Assembly: GCA_020403265.1 (NCBI GenBank) | Contig: JADBXZ010000010.1 | Span: 17,506 to 81,505 of the forward strand | Reading direction: 5' to 3' | Length of the DNA stretch: 64,000 nucleotides | DNA from: Bacteroidota bacterium | GTDB taxonomy: Bacteria; Bacteroidota; Bacteroidia; B-17B0; Aurantibacillaceae | Shown here: positions 37,260 to 44,842 of the stretch, one piece after another | Position numbering within the stretch: the stretch's first letter is position 1 | How the letters are laid out: each line of letters begins with the position of its first letter | The notes under the pieces: model-generated | What the model was told of the DNA's origin: nothing | Databases searched by the model: none | Seen by the model: only the letters and a program-made list of their open reading frames with translations | Position numbers and translations under genes: made by a program

Positions 37260-37853
37260 TTAATAAATTTTCCCATCCTCAATGCCTGACATATCATCGT
37301 ATGCTCCAGACATTTGTTTGCGTTCATACTGCTCACCGAGATAAGCAATTTCTTTCTCGATGTTTTCCAGCGAACCCATATCGAGTTCTTGCGTTTCGGA
37401 TTTGGGGTATTTAAAATACTGAACGTTTCCCATTCCGTTTGTGCCATCATCTGCGGATTTTGCTTTCGGCTTGATGATTTTATCGAGGTATAAACGTTGT
37501 TTGATATTTGTACCAAATGATTTGATACGTTCTTTCACTTCGTCCATGCCTGATAGCCCATTGACACCTGAACTGATTTGATAACCTCCCGAAGCCATCA
37601 TACCAAGTCCAAAGCTTGTTGCCATTGGCATTCCGCTATAATGCCCAATGAGCGATGTTCCCAGCCCAACCAAAAGTGAGGGTTTACCAATGGCTGCTCC
37701 CGCAACCCCTCCACCGATAACACCTACTGCTAAATCTTTCAACGCTTCAATGGCACTATTTTTAGCGTCGCCTTTAGTATCTAGTTTTTTGGTTAATGCC
37801 AGTACATGCGCTTGTTTCGCTTTACTGGATTTTTTACTTTTCTTTTTGCTCAT
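37260..37853 (-). CDS. Glycine-rich hydrophobic protein with NGLSG and DMSGI motifs
   Basis: 197 residues. A very basic start (SKKKSKKSSKAKQAHVLALT) precedes a Gly/Ala-rich hydrophobic stretch (~45-105: VGVIGGGVAGAAIGKPSLLV, GTSLIGHYSGMPMATSFGLG) that probably inserts in a membrane. Motifs VNGLSGMDE (~100) and DDMSGIED near the C-terminal end match motifs in the capsid candidate and the transglutaminase-like protein. The rest is charged. It may be a virion membrane protein; no family recognised. Confidence 0.55.
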   Translation of the reverse strand: MSKKKSKKSSKAKQAHVLALTKKLDTKGDAKNSAIEALKDLAVGVIGGGVAGAAIGKPSLLVGLGTSLIGHYSGMPMATSFGLGMMASGGYQISSGVNGLSGMDEVKERIKSFGTNIKQRLYLDKIIKPKAKSADDGTNGMGNVQYFKYPKSETQELDMGSLENIEKEIAYLGEQYERKQMSGAYDDMSGIEDGKIY

Positions 37854-37886
37854 GTTTCTTTTTTTTAAAGGGTTAATTTTTCTGTT

Positions 37887-39716
37887 TTACATTAAAGCGA
37901 CATTTGATTTTTTCCCATGTTGTCCTCTGTGCTTTCCCTTTGTTTGTCTTCTGCGTTTTCTTCTGATTCCATTCAATGCGGCTTGTGGTTTTTTAGTGCT
38001 TCCAGTTTCTTTGTTTCCTTTAACCATTCGATAACCAATGTATATGACCGTTGCAGCACCTAATCCAATTCCTAAAGGCTTCATCCATTTTTTGTTGTTC
38101 TCCCAAAAATCTTTGAAGCCCTTTTTCTGTTCTCCACCACCACCAGCATCCCCATTTTTATTGGCATTTCCGTTTGTGCTATTCTCCTCTGCGTTGCTAT
38201 TATCCTGAGAAGAATTACTCGAATCATTACGTTGCATGTTGGTATTACCGCTGTTATTAGTTGCAGGAGGTGAACTACTTTCAGAACTGTCATTACCACC
38301 GCCAGATGAACTGTTGTTGCTTGACCCTCCACTGTTTGAACTGTTATTGATTCTTGCGGTCGGTGCATCTTCTCCACCACCACCACCACCACCACCACCG
38401 CTATCTGATGTATCGGCTGATGTTTCGCCACCACCACCTTCATCTTTAAAATCGGCATTGTTCTTTTTATTCGGGAATAAATTTCCAACGCCTTTTAAGA
38501 GTGCTGCAATAGCAGTCATTACGGTTGTGGCTGATGCGATAGCTGCGCCAGATGCAACGGCTGAGCCTAATCCATCAGTACCTTCTAAGCCATTTACAAA
38601 TTCATCTTGGTAAACCGTTGCGCCTAAAAGTGTTGGTAGGCTGGAGTTCTCATTAATACCCGACATATCAATTTCATAGCCTTCCACTAATCCTAATCCG
38701 TTGACTTCTTTGTTTCGGTTTCCTCTGCCTGTTAGAATGGCTTTTTTGAGGTTCTCTGGTTTACCGCCAGCCGTGAAAAAAATCTGTTCCATTTTGTAAA
38801 GGATTTTTTTCAGCTTGTCGAATTTGCTCATGTCAGCTCCTTTTTGTCTGGCTTCTGCTTCGCTTAGATACGCCCACTTTAATTTTTGTGGCACTTTCAT
38901 AATGTTGAGTTTCATGGAGGCAAGGATGCCAGCACGAAGTAAAGCAGTTGCGGGATTAGCTTTATTGACAACATTAAGAGCTTTCTTAGCGAACGTTTTG
39001 AACTTTTGGAATCCTTTTTTCTTGCTTTTTCCGCCCTGATTCCCTTCGGGCATTGCAGAAGTGCTTTGGCGACGTTTAAAGAGTTTCCCTAAATCTCCCA
39101 TTTCGTCATTCCAACCAAACAGAACCTGTGCGTCCACATTGCCGTTTAGTTTGTTGTCATCTTCTGTTCCGTTTAGATATTCTAAATCCATAATAAAATC
39201 TTTTTTTTCGGTGTATGGTTCTTCGTAATTAAATTCATTCACTACACAATCTATGGTAATGTATTTCCCATTCCCTATTGGTACAATCGGGTAGATGTGT
39301 TGAAAATGATTTTGTTTGTACTTGGTTATTCGCATCACGCCTTTGATGTTGTGGTGTTGCAAAAGGCTTAGTACAGTTGTTGTAAAACAATCACAATCCA
39401 CTCCCCGAAAGCGGTCATGCCATAACCTCGCTGGGGAACGTACTTGCTCTTTTCCATCTTCATCTTTTTTATACTTCACATGCTCATACAAAAAGTGCCA
39501 GATGTTGCTGCATGTTTCGTAAAGGGTTGCTCCTTTTAATTGTGGGGCGATGCGTTCTGTTTGCCATAAGGTTTCCCTAACTACCTTTGGAATAAACTTA
39601 ACGGTATCGCTTACCGTTGCGCCTTTCTTTTTTGTGATGACTTCCAATGTTGCTTTCGGGAACAAATGGTCGTACTCTTCTCCGCTTCTTATACTCTTTA
39701 GTGTTTTGCTCTCCAT
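37887..39716 (-). CDS. Transglutaminase-like cysteine protein with membrane anchor
   Basis: 609 residues. A transglutaminase-like fold spans ~50-190: RLWHDRFRGVDCDCFTTTVL (Cys nucleophile), HFQHIYPIVPI (His) and KYITIDCVVNEF (Asp). A basic segment follows (FKKFKTFAKKALN-like, ~230-260), then VNGLGLVEGYEIDMSGINEN and FVNGLEGTDG (~340-385), a hydrophobic stretch, a low-complexity Gly/Ser/Asn run (~410-530), a helix (PLGIGLGAATVIYIGYRMV) and a basic tail. It may be a protease, a cross-linking enzyme or an inactive structural domain. Its position among virion candidates suggests a maturation or structural role. Confidence 0.65.
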   Translation of the reverse strand: MESKTLKSIRSGEEYDHLFPKATLEVITKKKGATVSDTVKFIPKVVRETLWQTERIAPQLKGATLYETCSNIWHFLYEHVKYKKDEDGKEQVRSPARLWHDRFRGVDCDCFTTTVLSLLQHHNIKGVMRITKYKQNHFQHIYPIVPIGNGKYITIDCVVNEFNYEEPYTEKKDFIMDLEYLNGTEDDNKLNGNVDAQVLFGWNDEMGDLGKLFKRRQSTSAMPEGNQGGKSKKKGFQKFKTFAKKALNVVNKANPATALLRAGILASMKLNIMKVPQKLKWAYLSEAEARQKGADMSKFDKLKKILYKMEQIFFTAGGKPENLKKAILTGRGNRNKEVNGLGLVEGYEIDMSGINENSSLPTLLGATVYQDEFVNGLEGTDGLGSAVASGAAIASATTVMTAIAALLKGVGNLFPNKKNNADFKDEGGGGETSADTSDSGGGGGGGGGEDAPTARINNSSNSGGSSNNSSSGGGNDSSESSSPPATNNSGNTNMQRNDSSNSSQDNSNAEENSTNGNANKNGDAGGGGEQKKGFKDFWENNKKWMKPLGIGLGAATVIYIGYRMVKGNKETGSTKKPQAALNGIRRKRRRQTKGKHRGQHGKKSNVALM

Positions 39717-39720
39717 GTTC

Positions 39721-40209
39721 TTATGCTTTTGGGTGTAAAGTCATGTCATCCGATTTTTCATAAGGCAGCTTCTTCCAGCCTAAATCAATGGTGCTGATGG
39801 TTTTTACTGAAATTACTACGGCTACTTTTTGTAATAGCAATTTGACAAGCCCTGCACCAATCGAAAAAATGCTTGTTACTGGAATCTTAATCATAATGCT
39901 TTCGATGTTCGCTTCTCCGTATGCTGGTATCTTAATGTTTTTATCAATGACTTGTGATGTGCCTACCACTTTGTCTTTGTAAACAAGTTTTACAAACGGA
40001 AATTTGATATTGAAAGAACTACGACTTGGATTTTTTAATTGTACATCTACTCTGATAGTTAAGCCGTCTAATTTGAGTGAATGTATTTTGGCGGTGGTAA
40101 CGGATTCTAATTGTGTCTGCGCTCGGTTCAATCTGGATACATAGGTTACTAAACCAACTACACCTGCACCGATGCCTGATATGATTCCTATTTTTTTCCA
40201 GTTAGCCAT
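39721..40209 (-). CDS. LEA type 2-like protein with N-terminal membrane anchor
   Basis: 162 residues. A glycine-containing hydrophobic helix at the N-terminus (KIGIISGIGAGVVGLVTYVS) is followed by a beta-sandwich with LEA2/WHy-type signatures: SLKLDGLTIRVDVQLKNPSR, SFNIKFPFVKLVYKDKVVGT and IKIPAYGEANIESIMIKIPV. LEA2 domains bind or shield membranes or partner proteins. It starts 11 nt after... the small membrane gene region and ends 4 nt before the transglutaminase-like gene, so they are cotranscribed. Probable membrane-attached structural protein. Confidence 0.65.
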   Translation of the reverse strand: MANWKKIGIISGIGAGVVGLVTYVSRLNRAQTQLESVTTAKIHSLKLDGLTIRVDVQLKNPSRSSFNIKFPFVKLVYKDKVVGTSQVIDKNIKIPAYGEANIESIMIKIPVTSIFSIGAGLVKLLLQKVAVVISVKTISTIDLGWKKLPYEKSDDMTLHPKA

Positions 40210-40231
40210 TTTCTTTTTTTGTTTTGTGTTT

Positions 40232-40417
40232 TTACTTTTTTTTCATTTTGTTGGAGAAATAATCTCCTGTTAGTTTAAATGCCATCCAGATTGCTCCGCC
40301 TACGACTGCCTTTACTGCATAATCCGCTAAGCCCGAATAATCCAAATTGGCAAAGAGGATTGCTCCTGTTAAAAAGGTATGCGAGGTGCTATCTGCTACT
40401 GCTTCTGTTGTTTTCAT
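40232..40417 (-). CDS. Small membrane protein at the start of the structural run
   Basis: 61 residues: a short soluble start (KTTEAVADSTSHTFLTGAIL), a hydrophobic middle (FANLDYSGLADYAVKAVVGG AIWMAF) and a basic end (NKMKKK). A putative promoter with TCTTTG-type box lies ~40 nt upstream near 40460, next to a TGACCGTAT element. It would be the first gene of the late or structural unit. No family recognised. Confidence 0.5.
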   Translation of the reverse strand: MKTTEAVADSTSHTFLTGAILFANLDYSGLADYAVKAVVGGAIWMAFKLTGDYFSNKMKKK

Positions 40418-40454
40418 GTGTCCTCCTTTTTTTTATTGTTGTTATTGTTATCGG

Positions 40455-40503
40455 GTACAAAGATTAGCAAGGCTTTTAGCGTGCTGACCGTATTTTAGTG
40501 TCT
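40455..40503 (-). promoter_or_regulatory. Putative promoter with TGACCGTAT box
   Basis: On the minus strand a CTTTGTA-type −7 region (40456-40466) is preceded about 20-30 nt upstream by ATACGGTCAG (40484-40493 on plus as CTGACCGTAT). The same box occurs in the phased cluster at 41464-41542, so both units may answer to one regulator. Confidence 0.45.
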
Positions 40504-40530
40504 TATTCGTTTTGTGTGAATTTGTTTTTG

Positions 40531-40770
40531 TTATGCTGCGTTTTGTAGGTTATTATTGACTACTTGTGCTGGTAAACCATATTTTTCTATAATGGATTTT
40601 ACCTGAATCGTGCTGTACATGCCTGCTACTGGATTACCAATACTTGGTTCAATTTTTTCAGCCCATTTTTTTAAGATGTATTCTGAGATTTGCATAATGC
40701 CTGCTAACTCTTTACGGCTGTATGGTTTAAGGTTGAATGGTTTTTCTAATACGATTACTTTTGTTGACAT
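40531..40770 (-). CDS. Small helix-turn-helix protein, candidate regulator of the block
   Basis: 79 residues: FNLKPYSRKELAGIMQISEY followed by ILKKWAEKIEPSIGNPVAGM and YSTIQVKSIIEKYGLP. The arrangement is typical of small winged-HTH or MerR-like DNA-binding proteins in Bacteroidota mobile elements, similar to the 68-residue protein at 42707-42913. It lies between two copies of the TGACCGTAT box (40484 and 41464-41542) and could be the protein that binds them. Confidence 0.6.
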   Translation of the reverse strand: MSTKVIVLEKPFNLKPYSRKELAGIMQISEYILKKWAEKIEPSIGNPVAGMYSTIQVKSIIEKYGLPAQVVNNNLQNAA

Positions 40771-40805
40771 AGTTTCTTTTTTTTATAGATGAATTATTTT
40801 TTGAT

Positions 40806-41378
40806 TTAGAAATTGAAATACTGAATGTGCATGATAGTGTTCATGTAGGTTTGCACTAAATCATGTTGTTTTAATTGGATGAGTTCTTTACGGAATTGCA
40901 GAACTTCAATCACATTTTTTTTATCGCAGTATTTGTAAACGGCTTTTGCCAGTAAGCTAATACCCTCGTTATAGTGTGGTACTGTTTTTCGTTGTTCTTC
41001 AACTACGGCATACCAACCAGCCGTTCCAGCTAATCCGTTTTTGTAATTGATATTTAACCAATCAATCGGTTTTGAAATGTAACGTCCTTTTCTACGTGCT
41101 AGGTAACGTTTAGCCAAGCAAACACGCTCCACTAATTGCTTAAATGTTTTTTCGTTGTTCTTACTTCCTTTAAAGTGTTCTGATAATAATGTTTTAAATT
41201 CTGCTGTTTCATCTTCGGAAAATAGTTGCGTATTCCATAAAGAGGCTTGGCAAAACAACCATAAATTTTCGATGAGAATTTCTCTTTTTGAGTAAGGATA
41301 TAAACCACCTTTTACTACTCTTAAATTTGCTTTTAATTTGCTTCCGTTTGCTGAATTTGTTTTTTTAACTGCGCTCAT
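40806..41378 (-). CDS. First gene of the minus-strand block, unknown function
   Basis: 190 residues, basic and helical: NLRVVKGGLYPYSKREILIE, RVCLAKRYLARRKGRYISKP, IDWLNINYKNGLAGTAGWYA. No signal, membrane segment or recognised motif. Its promoter region contains the phased 10-bp repeats. Being first, it may act in early replication or regulation. The basic surface would suit nucleic-acid binding, but that is inference. Confidence 0.5.
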   Translation of the reverse strand: MSAVKKTNSANGSKLKANLRVVKGGLYPYSKREILIENLWLFCQASLWNTQLFSEDETAEFKTLLSEHFKGSKNNEKTFKQLVERVCLAKRYLARRKGRYISKPIDWLNINYKNGLAGTAGWYAVVEEQRKTVPHYNEGISLLAKAVYKYCDKKNVIEVLQFRKELIQLKQHDLVQTYMNTIMHIQYFNF

Positions 41379-41429
41379 TTTATTTATTTTTTATCGTTTA
41401 TACTCTTTGTTGGTAAGGCTTATGCCGTT

Positions 41430-41542
41430 TGACGATACAAAGGTGCAACACTAAAAAAGGTCAATGACCGCATTTGTCCGCATACTAAATTCTGTTGATT
41501 TTTTGACCGTAATTGACCGTATTTGTCCTAACTTGTCCTGAT
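41430..41542. promoter_or_regulatory. Helically phased 10-bp repeats in the divergent control region
   Basis: Units begin at 41503, 41513, 41523 and 41533 (TTGACCGTAA, TTGACCGTAT, TTGTCCTAAC, TTGTCCTGAT), exactly 10 bp apart. A related pair lies at 41464-41483 (ATGACCGCAT, TTGTCCGCAT). A CACCTTTG-type −7 box reads on the minus strand near 41440. They form an operator or origin-like array upstream of the block. Confidence 0.65.
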
Positions 41543-41613
41543 ATTTTTTGTGAAACTTTTATCAGAAAATGACAAAAAATGGATTTATTATATTTATCGA
41601 CTTAAAAAAATGA

Positions 41614-42072
41614 ATGATGAAACAAAACTTATACATATTCAATGGCTATCCGAGTAAAAAATCTTTCTTTGTTGGTGTTGCTAAAGCAATAATTCTTTGT
41701 GATACTTTGAAACTGAGGAATATTAAAATGATTGTTCCCAGCTATGAGAACATGGTATATGACCAATTAGCGGAAGCTATTTGTGAAATGTGTAATAGTC
41801 CATTAGAGGAAGTGTTGAAGCAAGTTAAAGGAAACGCTTTCCCATTTGAGAATTGTGGCTTACAGATAAAATCTGTTGGTAATTTTAGTGCTTTTTATCC
41901 TTATGAAAGTATTATTCTGATGATGTATCCCATAGTTGACACTTACTCTAAATTGAAAAAAGAAATTACTAATTATCCAAATGTAATTATGTGTGTCAAT
42001 CCTGCTAATTACGATGAGTTACAAGATGTATTTTCGGAATTCAATATAATTGAGGATAATAAATTAGGATAA
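41614..42072 (+). CDS. Hypothetical protein divergent from the block
   Basis: 152 residues: QNLYIFNGYPSKKSFFVGVA, KAIILCDTLKLRNIKMIVPS, FPFENCGLQIKSVGNFSAFY. It is soluble, with alternating strands and helices that might form a small alpha/beta fold. Two tandem ATGs at 41614 and 41617 give essentially the same start. It is the only plus-strand gene in 41.6-44.3 kb and shares the control region with the minus-strand block. Function unknown. Confidence 0.5.
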   Translation: MMKQNLYIFNGYPSKKSFFVGVAKAIILCDTLKLRNIKMIVPSYENMVYDQLAEAICEMCNSPLEEVLKQVKGNAFPFENCGLQIKSVGNFSAFYPYESIILMMYPIVDTYSKLKKEITNYPNVIMCVNPANYDELQDVFSEFNIIEDNKLG

Positions 42073-42073
42073 T

Positions 42074-42106
42074 AAAAAAGCCGATTGCTATTTCTAACAA
42101 TCGGCT
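42074..42106 (-). terminator. Terminator between convergent genes
   Basis: AGCCGATTG..CAATCGGCT (42079-42106) with a TTTTTTA tail on the minus strand. It ends transcription of the GIY-YIG gene and may also serve the convergent 41614-42072 gene. Confidence 0.75.
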
Positions 42107-42138
42107 AAAACTTAAAATATGAAAGTTTAAAATTACAA

Positions 42139-42618
42139 CTATTTTTTTCGTTTAGTACTTTTTCCTTTCCCTTTTTGGTCGTTCCATTCTAAGTCTTTGT
42201 GAAAATGATTAATCAATTCTTCTTCATAATACTTTCTTAGTCCCTCTGGCTGAACTCCTAAAAATTTCACTCCAATATCTTTACCTTCTTTAATAGCAGC
42301 ATTTATTTGTTTTAATTTTGAACCTGTTTTTTCATGGTGTTTTGAAAAATGTTCTCGCATTCTATTTTTAAATTCCTTAGAGCTTCTTTGACCAATGTAT
42401 TTTAAATGCCAAGCTTTTGATTTGTTTTCTTTGATATAAAAAGCGTAAATGTTTGGTGTAAATTTTAATTCAGAAATTAATTTTTTTAGATTATCGTAGT
42501 CTATTTTACCTGATTTATCTGAGGGTAAATGAACTACATCAATGATATTATCGAAAAAATCAATCACTTTGTCAAGGTGCAATAGTTCTGGCTTAATTTT
42601 TATTTCTTTTGCTTTCAT
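42139..42618 (-). CDS. GIY-YIG-like nuclease domain protein
   Basis: 159 residues. A domain at ~55-140 has NIYAFYIKEN (GIY position), LKYIGQRSSKEFKNRMREHF (YIG position, with Arg and His) and YYEEELINHF (the usual catalytic Glu region). The N-terminal 50 residues are helical and the C-terminus is Lys-rich. GIY-YIG domains cut DNA in homing endonucleases, repair and mobile elements; here the target is unknown. It has its own terminator and sits in a regulator-rich stretch. Confidence 0.65.
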   Translation of the reverse strand: MKAKEIKIKPELLHLDKVIDFFDNIIDVVHLPSDKSGKIDYDNLKKLISELKFTPNIYAFYIKENKSKAWHLKYIGQRSSKEFKNRMREHFSKHHEKTGSKLKQINAAIKEGKDIGVKFLGVQPEGLRKYYEEELINHFHKDLEWNDQKGKGKSTKRKK

Positions 42619-42648
42619 GGTTTCTATTTTTAATAAAGATAATAAAAT

Positions 42649-42680
42649 AAAAATGCCAGTCTATTTCAAACTGGCAGCAC
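42649..42680 (-). terminator. Terminator downstream of the small HTH gene
   Basis: TGCCAGT CTATTTCAA ACTGGCA, with a TTTTTATTTTATT tail on the minus strand, lies ~30 nt after the end of the 42707-42913 gene. Confidence 0.75.
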
Positions 42681-42706
42681 TAATTTTTCAATAAATAAGC
42701 TGAATA

Positions 42707-42913
42707 CTATTTCTCAATAATCTCATAAGGTCTTCCTAGAAGCTCCATAATTTTCTCTACTTGGTTCACACTCCAACGGTGTCCGTTTCTTTCTCCTAAA
42801 TGGTGTCTAATCTTTGCCATATCTCGTCTAAAAGTTCTGTCACTGGCATTGAAAAATACCGATAGTTCCTTGTTTGTGTATGGCTTAATTACCAATCTGA
42901 TTACTGTACTCAT
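42707..42913 (-). CDS. Small HTH DNA-binding protein
   Basis: 68 residues: IRLVIKPYTNKELSVFFNAS, DRTFRRDMAKIRHHLGERNG, HRWSVNQVEKIMELLGRPYE. The pattern (KPYTNKEL.xxF..S..TxR.D....R) matches a common small HTH family in Bacteroidota elements and parallels the 79-residue protein at 40531-40770 (LKPYSRKELAGIMQIS). Likely a transcription regulator; the operator is not identified. The XRE-ImmA gene ends 43 nt upstream and is probably cotranscribed. Confidence 0.6.
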   Translation of the reverse strand: MSTVIRLVIKPYTNKELSVFFNASDRTFRRDMAKIRHHLGERNGHRWSVNQVEKIMELLGRPYEIIEK

Positions 42914-42955
42914 CTTCTCTCTCTATTTAATGTATTTAAACGCTTATATGTACTT

Positions 42956-43993
42956 TTAATTGCTATATCTACTCAAAAAATCTTCTTGTTCAAGATGAAG
43001 AAACGAAGCCATTTTAGCGATACTTATTTTTTGTTTAGTACGGTAATGAGTTAGTAAATCCCTTACCAGTTTGTATTGCTCTGCTTGAATATCTAATTCT
43101 TTAGGCTCTCTTCTGCGTATATTTTGTTGATTGAATTGTTGTATTAAATAGCGTTTTTGATTATCGGTTAAAATTTCTAAATCTGATGCTCTATAAACCA
43201 GTGATTGCATGGATACTTTCCACTTGCGTTTTAACTCGCCTAATTTTGGTAAACTTAAATCTTCGAGGTCTTTATAAATTTCTTTTTCTGGCATTAATAA
43301 TTCAGCTGCAAATAAATTAGCTTCGTGCGATAAATCCCTGTCGTATGCTGGAGAGGTATATAGGTGCATAACCAAATGACCTAACTCGTATGCTAGTGTA
43401 AATCGTTGTCTATCTCCCAACAAACTTTTATTGGTTACGATGATGGGGAATTTATCTAATGCCATTGTGCATCTGCCATCCACACGCTCTGTATTAAAAT
43501 CCAAACTCACTAAAAGTATGTGGTGCTTTTCTAATACTTCACTCAGGTTATTAATAGCTCCTTTATCCAGCTTCCACAATTTGCGTAATTGCTTAGCGCA
43601 TTCTTGTGGCGTACCGTATTTATTTACATCCAGTATAGGTAGTTTTATATCCTCGTATCTTATAGCATCTAATAACTGTTCGATATTTAATCGTGAGATA
43701 TTGATATTAGCTTCAATTTGCGATATTAGTTTTGCTGCAACTACGTTACGCTTACGGTAACTTAACGATAGGGGCAATACTTCTCCTTTTTGATAGAAAA
43801 AGCTCTCTGGATAATGTAGGGTCTTGGCTAATTTCTCTATCACATCTTCGCTAATACCAAACACATCATTTTCCCAACGCCAAGCAGTTGGTTTTGTTAC
43901 ATTCAATTTCTCTGCTAAATCCAAATGTACCATTCCACGAGATTCTCTGGCAATGGTTATCATGTGCGGATTTACTTTTTTTACTGTTTCCAT
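42956..43993 (-). CDS. XRE regulator fused to ImmA/IrrE-type metallopeptidase domain
   Basis: 345 residues. An XRE HTH at ~8-65 (MITIARESRGMVHLDLAEKL, NVTKPTAWRWENDVFGISED) is followed by an ImmA/IrrE domain: ILLVSLDFNTERVDGRCTMA, RFTLAYELGHLVMHLY and EANLFAAELLMPEKEIY. The usual HExxH reads YELGH, so the first zinc His is replaced by Tyr; the codon is TAC, one base from CAC. Family members cleave XRE repressors and switch mobile elements. With the substitution, catalysis may be altered or lost. Confidence 0.85.
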   Translation of the reverse strand: METVKKVNPHMITIARESRGMVHLDLAEKLNVTKPTAWRWENDVFGISEDVIEKLAKTLHYPESFFYQKGEVLPLSLSYRKRNVVAAKLISQIEANINISRLNIEQLLDAIRYEDIKLPILDVNKYGTPQECAKQLRKLWKLDKGAINNLSEVLEKHHILLVSLDFNTERVDGRCTMALDKFPIIVTNKSLLGDRQRFTLAYELGHLVMHLYTSPAYDRDLSHEANLFAAELLMPEKEIYKDLEDLSLPKLGELKRKWKVSMQSLVYRASDLEILTDNQKRYLIQQFNQQNIRRREPKELDIQAEQYKLVRDLLTHYRTKQKISIAKMASFLHLEQEDFLSRYSN

Positions 43994-44272
43994 TTTTAAT
44001 CCTGTTCTAAAAATTCTACCTCACAAAGATAAATAACTATTTTGTAATATTTCGTAATAAGTTACATTAAAAGTTTAATTAAATAACGTAACTAATTGAT
44101 ATACAGATGAATTGTTTTTTAAGGTTCGGAGTTAATTGTATAGTAAATTTAATAAACCCTGTAATTGCTTTTACAAGATTTGAAAAATTATTGGACGTTG
44201 ATTTTCAAAATGTTACGTTTTATAGCAATATTTAGCTACAAAATATAGCAAATCATTAGGTCAAAAACAGGA

Positions 44273-44506
44273 TTAAATTTTCACTTTATAGGTTAAATCC
44301 GCAAGTGAGATATTTAGCACACGAACAATTTTTAGATACGTTACTATTCCGCTGTTTACCTCTCCTAATTCAATACGGCTAAGGTGTTTTTCGGATGAGC
44401 CAATTTCATAAGCCAGTTGCGCTCTGGAAATGCTCTTTTCGGTTCTAATACGTCTAATATTAATGCCTATTTGTTGTAAATCGGATATTTTTGGTTTTAC
44501 TGCCAC
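44273..44506 (-). CDS. XRE-family repressor
   Basis: 77 residues starting at a GTG (44504-44506). Clear XRE HTH: INIRRIRTEKSISRAQLAYE and IGSSEKHLSRIELGEVNSGI. It is divergent from the 44614 operon. Its start codon abuts the first of two perfect 16-bp palindromes, one of which also overlaps the −33 region of the facing promoter. It therefore should repress both itself and the operon. Confidence 0.85.
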   Translation of the reverse strand: MAVKPKISDLQQIGINIRRIRTEKSISRAQLAYEIGSSEKHLSRIELGEVNSGIVTYLKIVRVLNISLADLTYKVKI

Positions 44507-44578
44507 ATGTCAAATCTGACATATTTATAACATTTAATCATGTCATATTTGACATGAAATGTTTTAATTTTACCTTTG
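44507..44578 (+). promoter_or_regulatory. Two palindromic operators and a TAnnTTTG promoter
   Basis: Operators ATGTCAAATCTGACAT (44507-44522) and ATGTCATATTTGACAT (44540-44555) share ATGTCAnATnTGACAT and are 33 bp apart centre to centre (three turns). A Bacteroidota-type promoter for the plus strand has TTTG at 44548-44551 and TACCTTTG at 44571-44578. Operator 2 covers the −33 element. Confidence 0.85.
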
Positions 44579-44613
44579 ATTAATAAAACAAAAATCTTCT
44601 ATTTACCAAAGAT

Positions 44614-44841
44614 ATGGAAGCGAGTAAAAGGATAAGTATTTTAAAAGCCATTATAAGCAAAGGAGGATTAATGGGCAGTTGTGCAAAGATTTATTTGGAT
44701 GATGAAATGATGGGGCATCGGTTTATAATTGAATGCGCTGACCAATGCCATACTGCATTGATTGCCGAATACTTTGGTTCGGAGCTTGTATCAGATATTG
44801 TAAGGTATAGTAAGGGTTTTAGTAAAACATTAAACAATTAA
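44614..44841 (+). CDS. Small hypothetical protein under XRE control
   Basis: 75 residues: SKRISILKAIISKGGLMGSC, KIYLDDEMMGHRFIIECADQ, CHTALIAEYFGSELVSDIVR. Soluble, three cysteines. No family recognised. It is the first gene of an operon driven by the 44571 promoter and is followed 1 nt later by a receiver-like gene. Confidence 0.55.
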   Translation: MEASKRISILKAIISKGGLMGSCAKIYLDDEMMGHRFIIECADQCHTALIAEYFGSELVSDIVRYSKGFSKTLNN

Positions 44842-44842
44842 A

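Noticed and set aside
30133..41378. Conjugation or type IV secretion cluster
   Set aside because: No relaxase, VirB4, coupling protein or pilin-type gene could be seen.
41464..41542. Possible CRISPR-like repeats
   Set aside because: Units are only 10 bp and contiguous, with no spacers or cas genes; operator or iteron is a better reading.
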